A stretch of DNA of 62,394 nt from Candidatus Rokuibacteriota bacterium (lineage in GTDB: Bacteria; Methylomirabilota; Methylomirabilia; Rokubacteriales; CSP1-6): contig JACQFL010000057.1 of assembly GCA_016200085.1 (NCBI GenBank), forward strand, positions 1-62,394. The letters run 5' to 3'. Shown piece by piece: positions 25,715 through 33,139 of this stretch. The notes under the pieces were generated by a model, which saw only the letters and a list, made by a program, of their open reading frames with translations, was not told the DNA's origin and did no database searches. The position numbers and the translations under genes were made by a program. Every line of letters starts with the position of its first letter. Positions within the stretch are counted from its first letter, which is position 1.

Positions 25715-26932
25715 GTGAGGCTTCTGTCCTTGCTGGCCGCCGCGCTGCTGTGCTCCGCGCTTCCCGCCTGGAGCCAGGAGCTGCCCGGGGGAAAGGGCAG
25801 GGAGCTGGTCGCCGCCCATTGCAACAGCTGCCACCCGTTCCACGCGCGGCTCGGTGGCGGATACACGGCCGAGGGCTGGCGCACCGTCATGCGGATGATG
25901 GCCAACCATGGCGTGGGCGTGCCGGCCGATCAGGTCGCCACGATCACCGAGTACCTGACCAGGAACTTTCCGGAAAAGACGAAGCCCGCCGGCGTCGTGA
26001 TCCCGGGACCGGCCACGATCACGATCACCCAGTGGCAGGTGCCCACGCCGGGCTCGCGGCCGCACGACCCGCTGGCGACCGCGGATGGAGCGCTCTGGTA
26101 CACGGGCCAGATGAACAACGTGCTGGGCCGGCTCGACCCGAAGGCCGGCCGCTTCAAGGAATATCTCCTCAAGACCCCTCATTCCGGCCCCCATGGCCTG
26201 GTCGAGGACAAGGACGGCAACATCTGGTACACGGGCAGCACCGGGGCCCTCATCGGCAAGCTCGATCCCCGGACGGGCGCGGTCACCGAGCACAAGATGC
26301 CGGACCCCGACGTGAAGGATCCGCACACGCTGATCTTCGACCAGAGCGGCATCCTGTGGTTCACGGCGCAGAACGCCAACCGCGTCGGCCGGCTCGATAC
26401 CAGGACTGGTGAGATCAAGCTGCTCACGCCGCCCACCGCGAAGTCCCGCCCCTACGGCATGGCGGTGAATTCGAGGGGCACGGTGTTCTACGTCGCGTTC
26501 GGCACCAACCGGGTGGGCAGCGTCGACCCCAAGATGCTGGAGATTCGCGAGTACGTGCTCCCGGCTCCGGCCTCCCGCCCGCGGCGCATCGCGATCACCA
26601 GCGACGACATCGTCTGGTACGCCGACTTCTCGCGCGGCGCTCTGGGACGCCTCGATCCCGCCACCGGCAAGGTGACCGAGTGGGCGTCGCCGAGCGGCCC
26701 GAAGTCCGAGCCGTACGGCATCTCGACGATCGACGACGTCATCTGGTACAGCGAATCGGGGACGACCCCGAACACCGTCGTGCGCTTCGATCCCCGGACC
26801 GAGAAGTTCCAGAGCTGGGGGATCCCGGGCGGGGGCAACATCGTGCGCAACACGTCGGTCACGCGGGACGGCCACTTCGTGCTGGCCAACAGCCTGATCA
26901 ACGCCGTGACCCTGGTCAGGATCGCGAAGTGA
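25715..26932 (+). CDS. periplasmic cytochrome c fused to a virginiamycin B lyase-like beta-propeller
   Basis: 405 residues from a GTG at 25715 with GAGGGGGA upstream; a GTG at 25670 in frame would hide the signal peptide. Residues 1-20 are a Sec signal (ending PAWSQ). A c-type haem motif CNSCH lies at 36-40 within a small cytochrome-like domain that reaches about residue 90. From about 105 to the end there are repeated blades of the Vgb/SMP-30-like type, with recurrent GRLDPxTG and WYTG or WFTA segments. It is probably a periplasmic redox or binding protein; lyase activity is not implied. Partners are the GlcG gene and the hydrolase downstream. Confidence 0.85.
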   Translation: MRLLSLLAAALLCSALPAWSQELPGGKGRELVAAHCNSCHPFHARLGGGYTAEGWRTVMRMMANHGVGVPADQVATITEYLTRNFPEKTKPAGVVIPGPATITITQWQVPTPGSRPHDPLATADGALWYTGQMNNVLGRLDPKAGRFKEYLLKTPHSGPHGLVEDKDGNIWYTGSTGALIGKLDPRTGAVTEHKMPDPDVKDPHTLIFDQSGILWFTAQNANRVGRLDTRTGEIKLLTPPTAKSRPYGMAVNSRGTVFYVAFGTNRVGSVDPKMLEIREYVLPAPASRPRRIAITSDDIVWYADFSRGALGRLDPATGKVTEWASPSGPKSEPYGISTIDDVIWYSESGTTPNTVVRFDPRTEKFQSWGIPGGGNIVRNTSVTRDGHFVLANSLINAVTLVRIAK

Positions 26933-26950
26933 CATGAGGGAGAGCGCGCC

Positions 26951-28120
26951 ATGGCCGCCGAGACGCTCATGATGTTTCCCGGCAACTACACGTGGTCGGC
27001 CGCGGCGCGGGGCGCGATCGCCGGCTCCCTGTGGGGCGGCAGCGAGCTCGGCGAGGTCTACAAGGTCTGCGCCGCCCTCGCGGACCGGTCGGGCGACGGC
27101 AAGGCGTGGTTCACGGAGTGGCGCGCGATGGGCGAGAAGGTCGCCGCGCTCGCCGACGCCGCCCGGGCCGCCGGATCGCTGACCACGGCGGCGGCATCGT
27201 CGATGAGGGCCGCGAACTACATGCAGATCGGCGAGCGGCTGCTGCAGCCGCGCACCGACGAGAGCCAGCGCACGTACGCGCGGGCGGTGGAGCTGTTTCG
27301 CCAGGGGATCGCGCACGTGCCGTTCCTCTCCATCGCGGCCGTCGAGGTGCCCTTCGAGGGCGGCCGGCGTCTGCCCGGGTACTTCGTCAAGGCCGCCGGC
27401 GCGGCGGCGACGCGCTGGCCCACCGTCGTGTTCTTCGACGGCCTCGACATCACCAAGGAGATGCAGTACTTCCGTGGCGTGCCCGAGCTGATCAAGCGCG
27501 GGCTCGCCTGCCTGATCGTCGACATCCCCGGCACCGGCGAGGCCATCCGCTTCCGGGGCATGCCCGCGCGTCACGATACGGAAGCGGCGGGACGCGCTGC
27601 CGTCGACTACCTCGAGACGCGCGGCGACGTCGATCCCGGCCGGCTGGGCGTGATGGCGATCAGCCTGGGTGGGTACTACGCGCCGCGCGTCGCGGCCTTC
27701 GAGAAGCGCTTCAAGGCGTGCGTGGCCTGGGGCGCCATCTGGGACTACCACGCCACCTGGAAGCGGCGCGTGGAGCAGGCGTTCAACGCCTCGCTCTCGG
27801 TGCCCGGGGAGCACATCACGTGGGTGCTCGGTGTCGGCAGCGTGGAGGAAGCGCTGAAGAAGCTGGAGGGCTTCCGCCTGCAGGGCGTGGCCGAGAAGAT
27901 CGACTGCGCCTTCCTGCTCACGCACGGCGAGGCCGACGCCCAGATCCCGATGGAGGACGCGCGCAGCCTGTTCGACGCCGTGGGCTCCAAGGACAAGACC
28001 CTCAGGATCTTCACGCGCCAGGAGGGCGGCGCCGAGCACTGCCAGGGCGACAACCTCACCATCGGCATCGCCTGCATCGCCGACTGGCTGGCCGATCGCC
28101 TGGGCGCGCGCCCGGCCTGA
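26951..28120 (+). CDS. alpha/beta hydrolase, 2,6-dihydroxypseudooxynicotine hydrolase-like (FrsA-like group)
   Basis: 389 residues, longer than a simple hydrolase. A helical N-terminal cap (about 1-125, with SMRAANYMQIGERLL) precedes the fold. The fold runs from WPTVVFFDGLDITKE through the nucleophile segment MAISLGGYYAP (the first Gly of the usual GxSxG is Ala), an acidic LTHGEADAQIPMEDA, and a final GGAEHCQGDN with the catalytic His. The cap plus GAEHCQ ending resemble hydrolases that cleave C-C bonds in ketonic aromatic or heteroaromatic intermediates. No signal peptide. It is 18 bases after the propeller gene, same strand. Confidence 0.82.
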   Translation: MAAETLMMFPGNYTWSAAARGAIAGSLWGGSELGEVYKVCAALADRSGDGKAWFTEWRAMGEKVAALADAARAAGSLTTAAASSMRAANYMQIGERLLQPRTDESQRTYARAVELFRQGIAHVPFLSIAAVEVPFEGGRRLPGYFVKAAGAAATRWPTVVFFDGLDITKEMQYFRGVPELIKRGLACLIVDIPGTGEAIRFRGMPARHDTEAAGRAAVDYLETRGDVDPGRLGVMAISLGGYYAPRVAAFEKRFKACVAWGAIWDYHATWKRRVEQAFNASLSVPGEHITWVLGVGSVEEALKKLEGFRLQGVAEKIDCAFLLTHGEADAQIPMEDARSLFDAVGSKDKTLRIFTRQEGGAEHCQGDNLTIGIACIADWLADRLGARPA

Positions 28121-28137
28121 TTCGCGGGAGCGGGGAG

Positions 28138-28608
28138 TCAGACGGCGCCGCGCATCTCCATGAGGTGCGTGCAGTCGGCGACGTCGAGGCACCGACGGAA
28201 GCCCATCCGCTCGTAGAGCCGCGCCGCCTCGGGATTCGCCGTGCGGAGGCGGAGGTGCTCGAACCGGCTGCGCGCCGCCACGATGACTTCCGTGACCAAC
28301 TGCGCGCCAATTCCCAGCCGCCGGTGGGCCGATCCGACGTAGAGGTGCCGGACCCGGCCGACGTGCGCGCTGGCGGCATACGGGTCGACGTTGAGCCCAC
28401 AGACGCCGACGACGCGGCCAGCGATCCGCGCGACGAAGAGCGCCTCACCGGGCTGGTCGAACCGGTTCGCTCTGCTGACCCAGTCTGCGGCGAGTCGGCG
28501 GACGAAGGTCAACCCGGACTGCTCGCTCTCCGCGATCAGCGCCTCCAGGGGGTCGACGGGTGACTCCGTCAGGCGCTCGATGAGCGCGGGCCGGCGATCG
28601 CTCCCCAT
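28138..28608 (-). CDS. GNAT-family N-acetyltransferase
   Basis: About 156 residues from the Met at 28608 (MGSDRRP). The open frame extends further upstream, but that part is Arg-rich and unlike the family. The acetyl-CoA-binding motif A is VRHLYVGSAHRRLGIGAQLV. Motif B is LRLRTANPEAARLYERMGF, close to the textbook GNAT pattern. The acceptor cannot be predicted. It is convergent with the hydrolase gene, 17 bases apart. Confidence 0.85.
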   Translation of the reverse strand: MGSDRRPALIERLTESPVDPLEALIAESEQSGLTFVRRLAADWVSRANRFDQPGEALFVARIAGRVVGVCGLNVDPYAASAHVGRVRHLYVGSAHRRLGIGAQLVTEVIVAARSRFEHLRLRTANPEAARLYERMGFRRCLDVADCTHLMEMRGAV

Positions 28609-28667
28609 CGGATCCCGGGCGCGTGTGCCCCACCCACTGCTCGCCTGACCGTCCGCCTCCTCCGCCG

Positions 28668-29243
28668 TCAATCGTGCGACGAGCGGGTATGGACGAACGT
28701 GTACTCGGCCAGAAGCCGATCGCCGCCGGCGTCGGGGGCGACGAGCCTCACGCGCTGCACGCACGCGGGGAGCGCGCGGATGTGATCGATCCGCTCGAGG
28801 AACACGACCTCCTGCGCTGACGCGCTCAGCGGGATGTCCTTCAGGCGGTTCTTCTCGCGCCCTTCGGCGTCGCACTTGACGAGGTCGACGTGCGGGACGC
28901 CGCGCAGGTCCGCGGCCAGGCGCGCCGCCACGAGGTCATCGCTCGGCGTGACGGTACACTCAACGCTACCGCCCGGAGCCAGCCGGTACTCTCGCACTCG
29001 GAGGCCTTCGTCAATGAGGCGTTCGAGAAACGCACCCGTCACCACCGCCCGCACGACGCCAAGGTTCGCCAGGCTGCGCACGCCGCCGGTCAGGGCCACG
29101 AGGTCGCCCATGCGCTTGCTGCACGCGGCGCAGCCCAGGAGGTGCTCCTCGGCGCGCTCGTCCTCGTCCGGCGCGAGATCGCCAAGCCAGTGGTCAATCA
29201 GGACCGAGAGGTCCAGCGGTTCCGCGCAGGCCGAGGCGCTCAC
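28668..29243 (-). CDS. zinc-finger anti-sigma factor-like protein
   Basis: 191 residues. The N-terminal 50 residues carry a zf-HC2-type anti-sigma element (EEHLLGCAACSKRMGDL: His-x3-Cys-x2-Cys). No transmembrane helix follows, so this is a soluble anti-sigma candidate. The C-terminal 130 residues resemble a small sensory domain of unknown type. It overlaps the ECF sigma gene by four bases. Zinc/redox-responsive ZAS proteins respond to thiol oxidation; another Cys lies in LPACVQRV, which could add redox sensing (inference). Confidence 0.75.
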   Translation of the reverse strand: MSASACAEPLDLSVLIDHWLGDLAPDEDERAEEHLLGCAACSKRMGDLVALTGGVRSLANLGVVRAVVTGAFLERLIDEGLRVREYRLAPGGSVECTVTPSDDLVAARLAADLRGVPHVDLVKCDAEGREKNRLKDIPLSASAQEVVFLERIDHIRALPACVQRVRLVAPDAGGDRLLAEYTFVHTRSSHD

Positions 29244-29806
29244 GACGCTGGTTCCTCGCCGGTCATGCAGAGGCGCAGGCGCGCCAGCGCGCGGTGGCGG
29301 ATGACGCGCACGTTGGCCGCCGTGAGGCCGAGCTCCTGCGCCACCTCGAATGCGGTCCGCTCCGAGTGAAAGGTCAAGACGAGCACGCTTCGCTCCCGCT
29401 CGCCGAGGCGCTCCAGGCAGGCGGTCAGTCGCTCGGTATCGAGCCGCGGTCCGTCGGCCAGGCCCACGCGCGGCAGATCGTCGGCAAATTGCTCGAGCGC
29501 TCGGGCGCGGCGCCGGCTACCTCGCTTGAGGTCGAGGACGACCATCCGGGACATACCGAGCACGAACGACGCGAGCCGCTCGGGCTCCCGGATCTTGCCA
29601 CCGCGCAGCCTTTCGATCGTCATGAGGAGCACCTGCTGGGTCAGGTCGGCGGCCGACTGCTCGTCGCGCAGGTGTCGAAGCCCGTAGAGCCGGACCCTTG
29701 GCGCCAGTCGCGAGTACAACTCGGCCTCGGCGTCCGGGGCGCCGGAGGACGCAGCGGAGGCAATCCGTCGAGCCAGATCCGCGTCACCGAGGGTCCTCGC
29801 GTCCAC
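29240..29806 (-). CDS. ECF RNA polymerase sigma factor
   Basis: 188 residues. Region 2: LYSRLAPRVRLYGLRHLRDEQSAADLTQQVLLMTIERL. Region 4: LERLGERERSVLVLTFHSERTA with FEVAQELGLTAANVRVIRHRALARL as the DNA-binding helix-turn-helix. The two regions are joined by a basic linker (DLKRGSRRRARALE). It heads a two-gene operon with the soluble zinc anti-sigma protein and is divergent from a diiron MBL-fold gene across 92 bases holding a perfect inverted repeat. Confidence 0.88.
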   Translation of the reverse strand: MDARTLGDADLARRIASAASSGAPDAEAELYSRLAPRVRLYGLRHLRDEQSAADLTQQVLLMTIERLRGGKIREPERLASFVLGMSRMVVLDLKRGSRRRARALEQFADDLPRVGLADGPRLDTERLTACLERLGERERSVLVLTFHSERTAFEVAQELGLTAANVRVIRHRALARLRLCMTGEEPAS

Positions 29807-29839
29807 CGACGCGAGTATAGCGCCCGATTTCGTCCGGGA

Positions 29840-29866
29840 GTGTAACGGCGGGCCGGCTCGTTACAC
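29840..29866. promoter_or_regulatory. inverted repeat GTGTAACG-N11-CGTTACAC between divergent genes
   Basis: Two perfect 8-base arms, 29840-29847 and 29859-29866, with an 11-base GC-rich spacer. Each arm contains TGTAAC, which resembles the -35 element of several ECF sigma promoters, one per strand. The site lies between the ECF gene and the diiron MBL-fold gene, so it may carry divergent autoregulated promoters or a repressor site (inference). No clear -10 partners were identified. Confidence 0.5.
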
Positions 29867-29898
29867 GTCCACCGCGACAACACGCGAAGGAGGCACCC

Positions 29899-30633
29899 AT
29901 GGCCACGAGCGTCGACGAGGTCGCGGACGGCATCTACCGCATCAGCACGTCAGTGACGATCCCCGATGGCCCCGGGGGGTTCACCTTCAATCAATACCTG
30001 GTAACGGACGAGGAGCCGCTGCTGTTCCATACCGGACCGCGCCGGATGTTTTCTCTCGTGAGGGAGGCGGTGAGCCGGGTCCTGCCCGTGGAGCGCCTGC
30101 GCTATATCGGTCTCTCACATTTCGAGGCGGACGAGTGCGGCTCCCTCAACGAGTGGCTTGCGGTGGCGCCGGCGGCGGTACCGGTGTGTGGCCGGATCGC
30201 GGCCCTCGTGTCCGTCAACGATGTGGCGGACCGCCCGGCCCGCGCCCTCGGCGACGGCGAAGCGCTCTCGCTCGGCACGCACTCGGTCCGATGGCTCGAC
30301 ACGCCGCATCTTCCCCACGCGTGGGAGTGCGGGCTCCTCCTCGAGACGCGCACGCGGACGCTGCTGTGCGGAGATCTCTTCACCCAGGGCGGCACGGACC
30401 ACCCGCCGCTGACGGAGTCGGACATCCTGGAGCCCAGCGAGGCCTTCCGGGCGCCCATGGATTACTTCGCCCACGCGAAGAACACGCGCGGCATGCTGGA
30501 GCGGCTTGCCTCCGAGAAGCCCGCCACGCTCGCCTGCATGCACGGTAGTGCCTGGCGCGGCGACGGCGCACGCCTGCTGCGCGCGCTGGCCGACGCGCTC
30601 GATCGCGATCAGGGGCCCGCTGGCGTGGCCTGA
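29899..30633 (+). CDS. diiron MBL-fold protein of the ODP/flavodiiron type
   Basis: 244 residues with a strong GAAGGAGG site. The metal ligands follow the flavodiiron pattern: His74, Glu76, Asp78 in SHFEADECG (a classic zinc MBL would read HxHxD), a later His (137 or 140), Asp159 in LLCGDLF and His215 in CMHGS. There is no flavodoxin domain. Stand-alone proteins of this type bind O2 at a diiron centre and act as oxygen sensors (ODP). Transcribed divergently from an ECF/anti-sigma operon, it may be a regulon member or a sensor in the same response. Confidence 0.85.
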   Translation: MATSVDEVADGIYRISTSVTIPDGPGGFTFNQYLVTDEEPLLFHTGPRRMFSLVREAVSRVLPVERLRYIGLSHFEADECGSLNEWLAVAPAAVPVCGRIAALVSVNDVADRPARALGDGEALSLGTHSVRWLDTPHLPHAWECGLLLETRTRTLLCGDLFTQGGTDHPPLTESDILEPSEAFRAPMDYFAHAKNTRGMLERLASEKPATLACMHGSAWRGDGARLLRALADALDRDQGPAGVA

Positions 30634-30719
30634 GCAAAGCGCGGCCGGTACAGGCGAGGAGGGTCAGCGTCCACGCGCGCCCGCGGACAGCCCGGACAAC
30701 GGCGAGGACTCACACCAGA

Positions 30720-31823
30720 CTAGACCAGCCCGATCGAGCGCGCGACGGTCTCGAGGTGCAGGGCGGCGTCGCCGAAGTCGACGCTGGCGGCCTGGATGCG
30801 CTTGTGGAAGAGCTGGAGCGGGTGCTCCTCGCAGTAGCCGATGGCGCCCAGGATCTGGTGGCCGCGGCGCGCGACGGCCAGGCACGCCTCGCCGGCGTAC
30901 GCCTTGGCCAGGGCGACGTCGGGCGCGGCGGGGAGCCCCTCGCTTGCCTTCCACGCCGCGGCGTGGAGCAGGCCGCGCGCGGCGTCCACGTCACGCACGC
31001 AGTCGGCGCACGCGTGCTGGATGGCCTGGTAGCCGCCGATCGGACGGCCGCCCTGCACGCGGGTCTTCGCGTATTCGACGACGGTGTCGAGGATGCGCTG
31101 GGCCCCGCCGACCATCTCGGCGGTGCGGGCCAGCGCGCCGGCCTCGAGCGCGCTCGCGAGCGCCGCCGCGGCGTCCGCAGGCGCGAGCAGGTCGTCGGAG
31201 CCCACCGCAACGCCGTCGAAGGCGACCTCGAAGAGCTTCTCGCCGCTCATCGTGTCCAGGGGCAAGCGTGTCACGCCCGCGCGATCGGCCGGGACCAGCA
31301 GCACGGCGAGATCGGCGCCGCGCCGGACGGCCACGAGCAGGTCGTGGGCGACGTGGGCGTCCTTGACGAAGAGCTTGCGACCGTGAAGCCGGCCGGGGAC
31401 GTCGCACGCGAGCGCGACGTCGCCGTCGAACGCCCCGCTCTCCTCGAGGCAGGCCAGCGTAGCGATGCGCTCGCCGGCCGCCAGCGCCGGCAACACGCGC
31501 TTCTGCTGGGCCGGCGTGCCGGCCGCCGCGATCAACGACGTCGCCACGACGGCGCTCGTGATGAACGGGCCGGCCAGACACGCGTGGCCCATCTCCTCCA
31601 CGAGGAGGACGACGTCGAGCAGCGAGCCTCCGCTGCCGCCGAAGGCGGGCGGCACGAGCAGCCCCGGCCAGCCCAGCTCGGCCATCTGGTCCCAGAGCGT
31701 GTCGTCGAAGCCGCGCTCGTCGAGCGCGAGCGCTTGCGCCCGCTCGATGGGATAGTGGCGGCGCAGGACGTCGCGCGCGGTGGCCACGAGCAGCTGCTGG
31801 GCCGGCGAGGGCGTGAAGTCCAC
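30720..31823 (-). CDS. acyl-CoA dehydrogenase family protein, smaller subunit
   Basis: 367 residues. N-terminal helical domain (WDQMAELGWPGLLVPPAFGGSG), middle beta-domain, and a C-terminal four-helix part (GGRPIGGYQAIQHACADC, then GAIGYCEEHPLQLFHKR). The usual acyl-CoA dehydrogenase C-terminal FAD motif and catalytic Glu region are poorly conserved, unlike in the next gene. This fits the alpha2beta2 heteromeric dehydrogenases of sterol side-chain and bile-acid degradation, in which one subunit lacks part of the site. Its start is three bases after the partner's stop. Confidence 0.85.
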   Translation of the reverse strand: MDFTPSPAQQLLVATARDVLRRHYPIERAQALALDERGFDDTLWDQMAELGWPGLLVPPAFGGSGGSLLDVVLLVEEMGHACLAGPFITSAVVATSLIAAAGTPAQQKRVLPALAAGERIATLACLEESGAFDGDVALACDVPGRLHGRKLFVKDAHVAHDLLVAVRRGADLAVLLVPADRAGVTRLPLDTMSGEKLFEVAFDGVAVGSDDLLAPADAAAALASALEAGALARTAEMVGGAQRILDTVVEYAKTRVQGGRPIGGYQAIQHACADCVRDVDAARGLLHAAAWKASEGLPAAPDVALAKAYAGEACLAVARRGHQILGAIGYCEEHPLQLFHKRIQAASVDFGDAALHLETVARSIGLV

Positions 31824-31826
31824 GGC

Positions 31827-33032
31827 TCAGCGCGCCTCCGCGCGCGCGCGCGGCTCGGCGGGCAGCCCGAGGCCGCGCACGGCGACCGTCGTGCGCAAGA
31901 CCTCCGCGGTGCCGCCCGCGATGGTGTGGCCGAGGCTCGTGAGATAGGCGTGCGAGAGCTCGCCGCCGATCTTGGCCCCGCGCGAGCCGCGGCGGAGCGG
32001 GCCCCACATCCCGAGCAGCTCCATGCCGAGCCGCGCGAGCTTCTGGCCGGTCTCGTCGGCGAGCACCTTGGCCATCGCCGTCTCGTAGGTGATGGGCGCG
32101 CCGTCGCGCATCCGGCAGGCCGCGCGCCAGAAGAGCAGGCGCAGCGCGGCGATGTCCGCGGCGAGGCTGGCCAGGCGACGCCGCACGACGGGATCGCGCG
32201 CGAGCGGCGCGCCGTGGGCCACCGTGGTGTTGGCGTGCTCCACGAGCTGGGCGAGCACGCGCGCCAGCGCCGGCCCCTTGTAGAAGCGTCCCCAGAACCG
32301 GTCGCTGTCGAGCCCGTTCAGCAGCGCCACGAAGCCCTCGCCCTCCGGCCCGAGCCTCAGGTCGGCGGGCACGCGGACGTCGTCGAGGAAGACCTCGTGG
32401 TGGTAGACGTCGCCGGTGAGGCTGCGGATCGGCCGGATGTCCATCCCCGGCGTGCCGTTCCGCACCACGAACATGCTGAAGCCGCGGCTGCGGCGCGCCT
32501 CGCGGCTGGTGCGCGCGAACACCAGGCCGTAGCTCGCGATCCCCGCGTGGCTCGACCAGATCTTGTGGCCCCGGATGACGTAGTCGTCGCCGTCACGCCG
32601 GGCCTCGGTGGTGAGCGCGAGGAGGTCGGAGCCCGCGCCGGGCTCGCTGTAGCCCTGCCAGAACGTGGCCTCGCCGCGCGCGATCGCCGGCAAGACCTCG
32701 CGGCGCAGGCGCTCGCTGCCGTACTCGATGATGGCGTCGGCGGTCTGCCACGAGCCGGCGAGCGGGCCGAACGGCGCGCCGGCCAGGGCGAGCTCCTCGA
32801 ACAGCACGAGCTTGAAGAACATCGGCCGCTCGGCGCCGCCATACGCCTTCGGCCAGCACATCGCCAGCCAGCCCTCGGCGGCGAGGGCCTGCAGGAACGC
32901 ACGCGAGTGGGCGCCCGAGCCGTAGCCCGCGTCGACTCCCTCGACGGGAAAGGTCTCGGGGGGGTGCGCGCGCAGGAAGCGGCGGACCTCCTCCGCGAAC
33001 GCCCGTTCCTCGGCGGTGAGCGCGAGCTCCAT
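31827..33032 (-). CDS. acyl-CoA dehydrogenase, catalytic-type subunit
   Basis: 401 residues with a GAGGTGAC site before the ATG. Recognisable segments are WPKAYGGAERPMF, YSEPGAGSDLLALTT (substrate and FAD loop), HKIWSSHAG, and the C-terminal GHTIAGGTAEVLRTTVAVRGLGLP, which holds the FAD-contacting GGT and the Glu. It catalyses alpha,beta-dehydrogenation of an acyl-CoA, passing electrons to ETF. With the divergent partner immediately downstream it probably forms a heterotetramer acting on a bulky acyl-CoA (inference). Confidence 0.88.
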   Translation of the reverse strand: MELALTAEERAFAEEVRRFLRAHPPETFPVEGVDAGYGSGAHSRAFLQALAAEGWLAMCWPKAYGGAERPMFFKLVLFEELALAGAPFGPLAGSWQTADAIIEYGSERLRREVLPAIARGEATFWQGYSEPGAGSDLLALTTEARRDGDDYVIRGHKIWSSHAGIASYGLVFARTSREARRSRGFSMFVVRNGTPGMDIRPIRSLTGDVYHHEVFLDDVRVPADLRLGPEGEGFVALLNGLDSDRFWGRFYKGPALARVLAQLVEHANTTVAHGAPLARDPVVRRRLASLAADIAALRLLFWRAACRMRDGAPITYETAMAKVLADETGQKLARLGMELLGMWGPLRRGSRGAKIGGELSHAYLTSLGHTIAGGTAEVLRTTVAVRGLGLPAEPRARAEAR

Positions 33033-33083
33033 GTCACCTCGCGATGCGGCCGTGCCGGCCGCGCATGTCGAGCGCGAGGGGGC

Positions 33084-33089
33084 ATTCTA
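33084..33089 (-). promoter_or_regulatory. possible -10 element (TAGAAT) before the dehydrogenase pair
   Basis: On the minus strand TAGAAT lies about 50 bases before the ATG of the 401-residue dehydrogenase, in the 107-base gap. No good -35 box is seen at the expected distance, so it is only weak support for a promoter. Confidence 0.3.
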
Positions 33090-33139
33090 GCATCCGGCTC
33101 CGGCCGGCGTGCCCGTCGAGGGTACGGCGGAGCGGGAGG

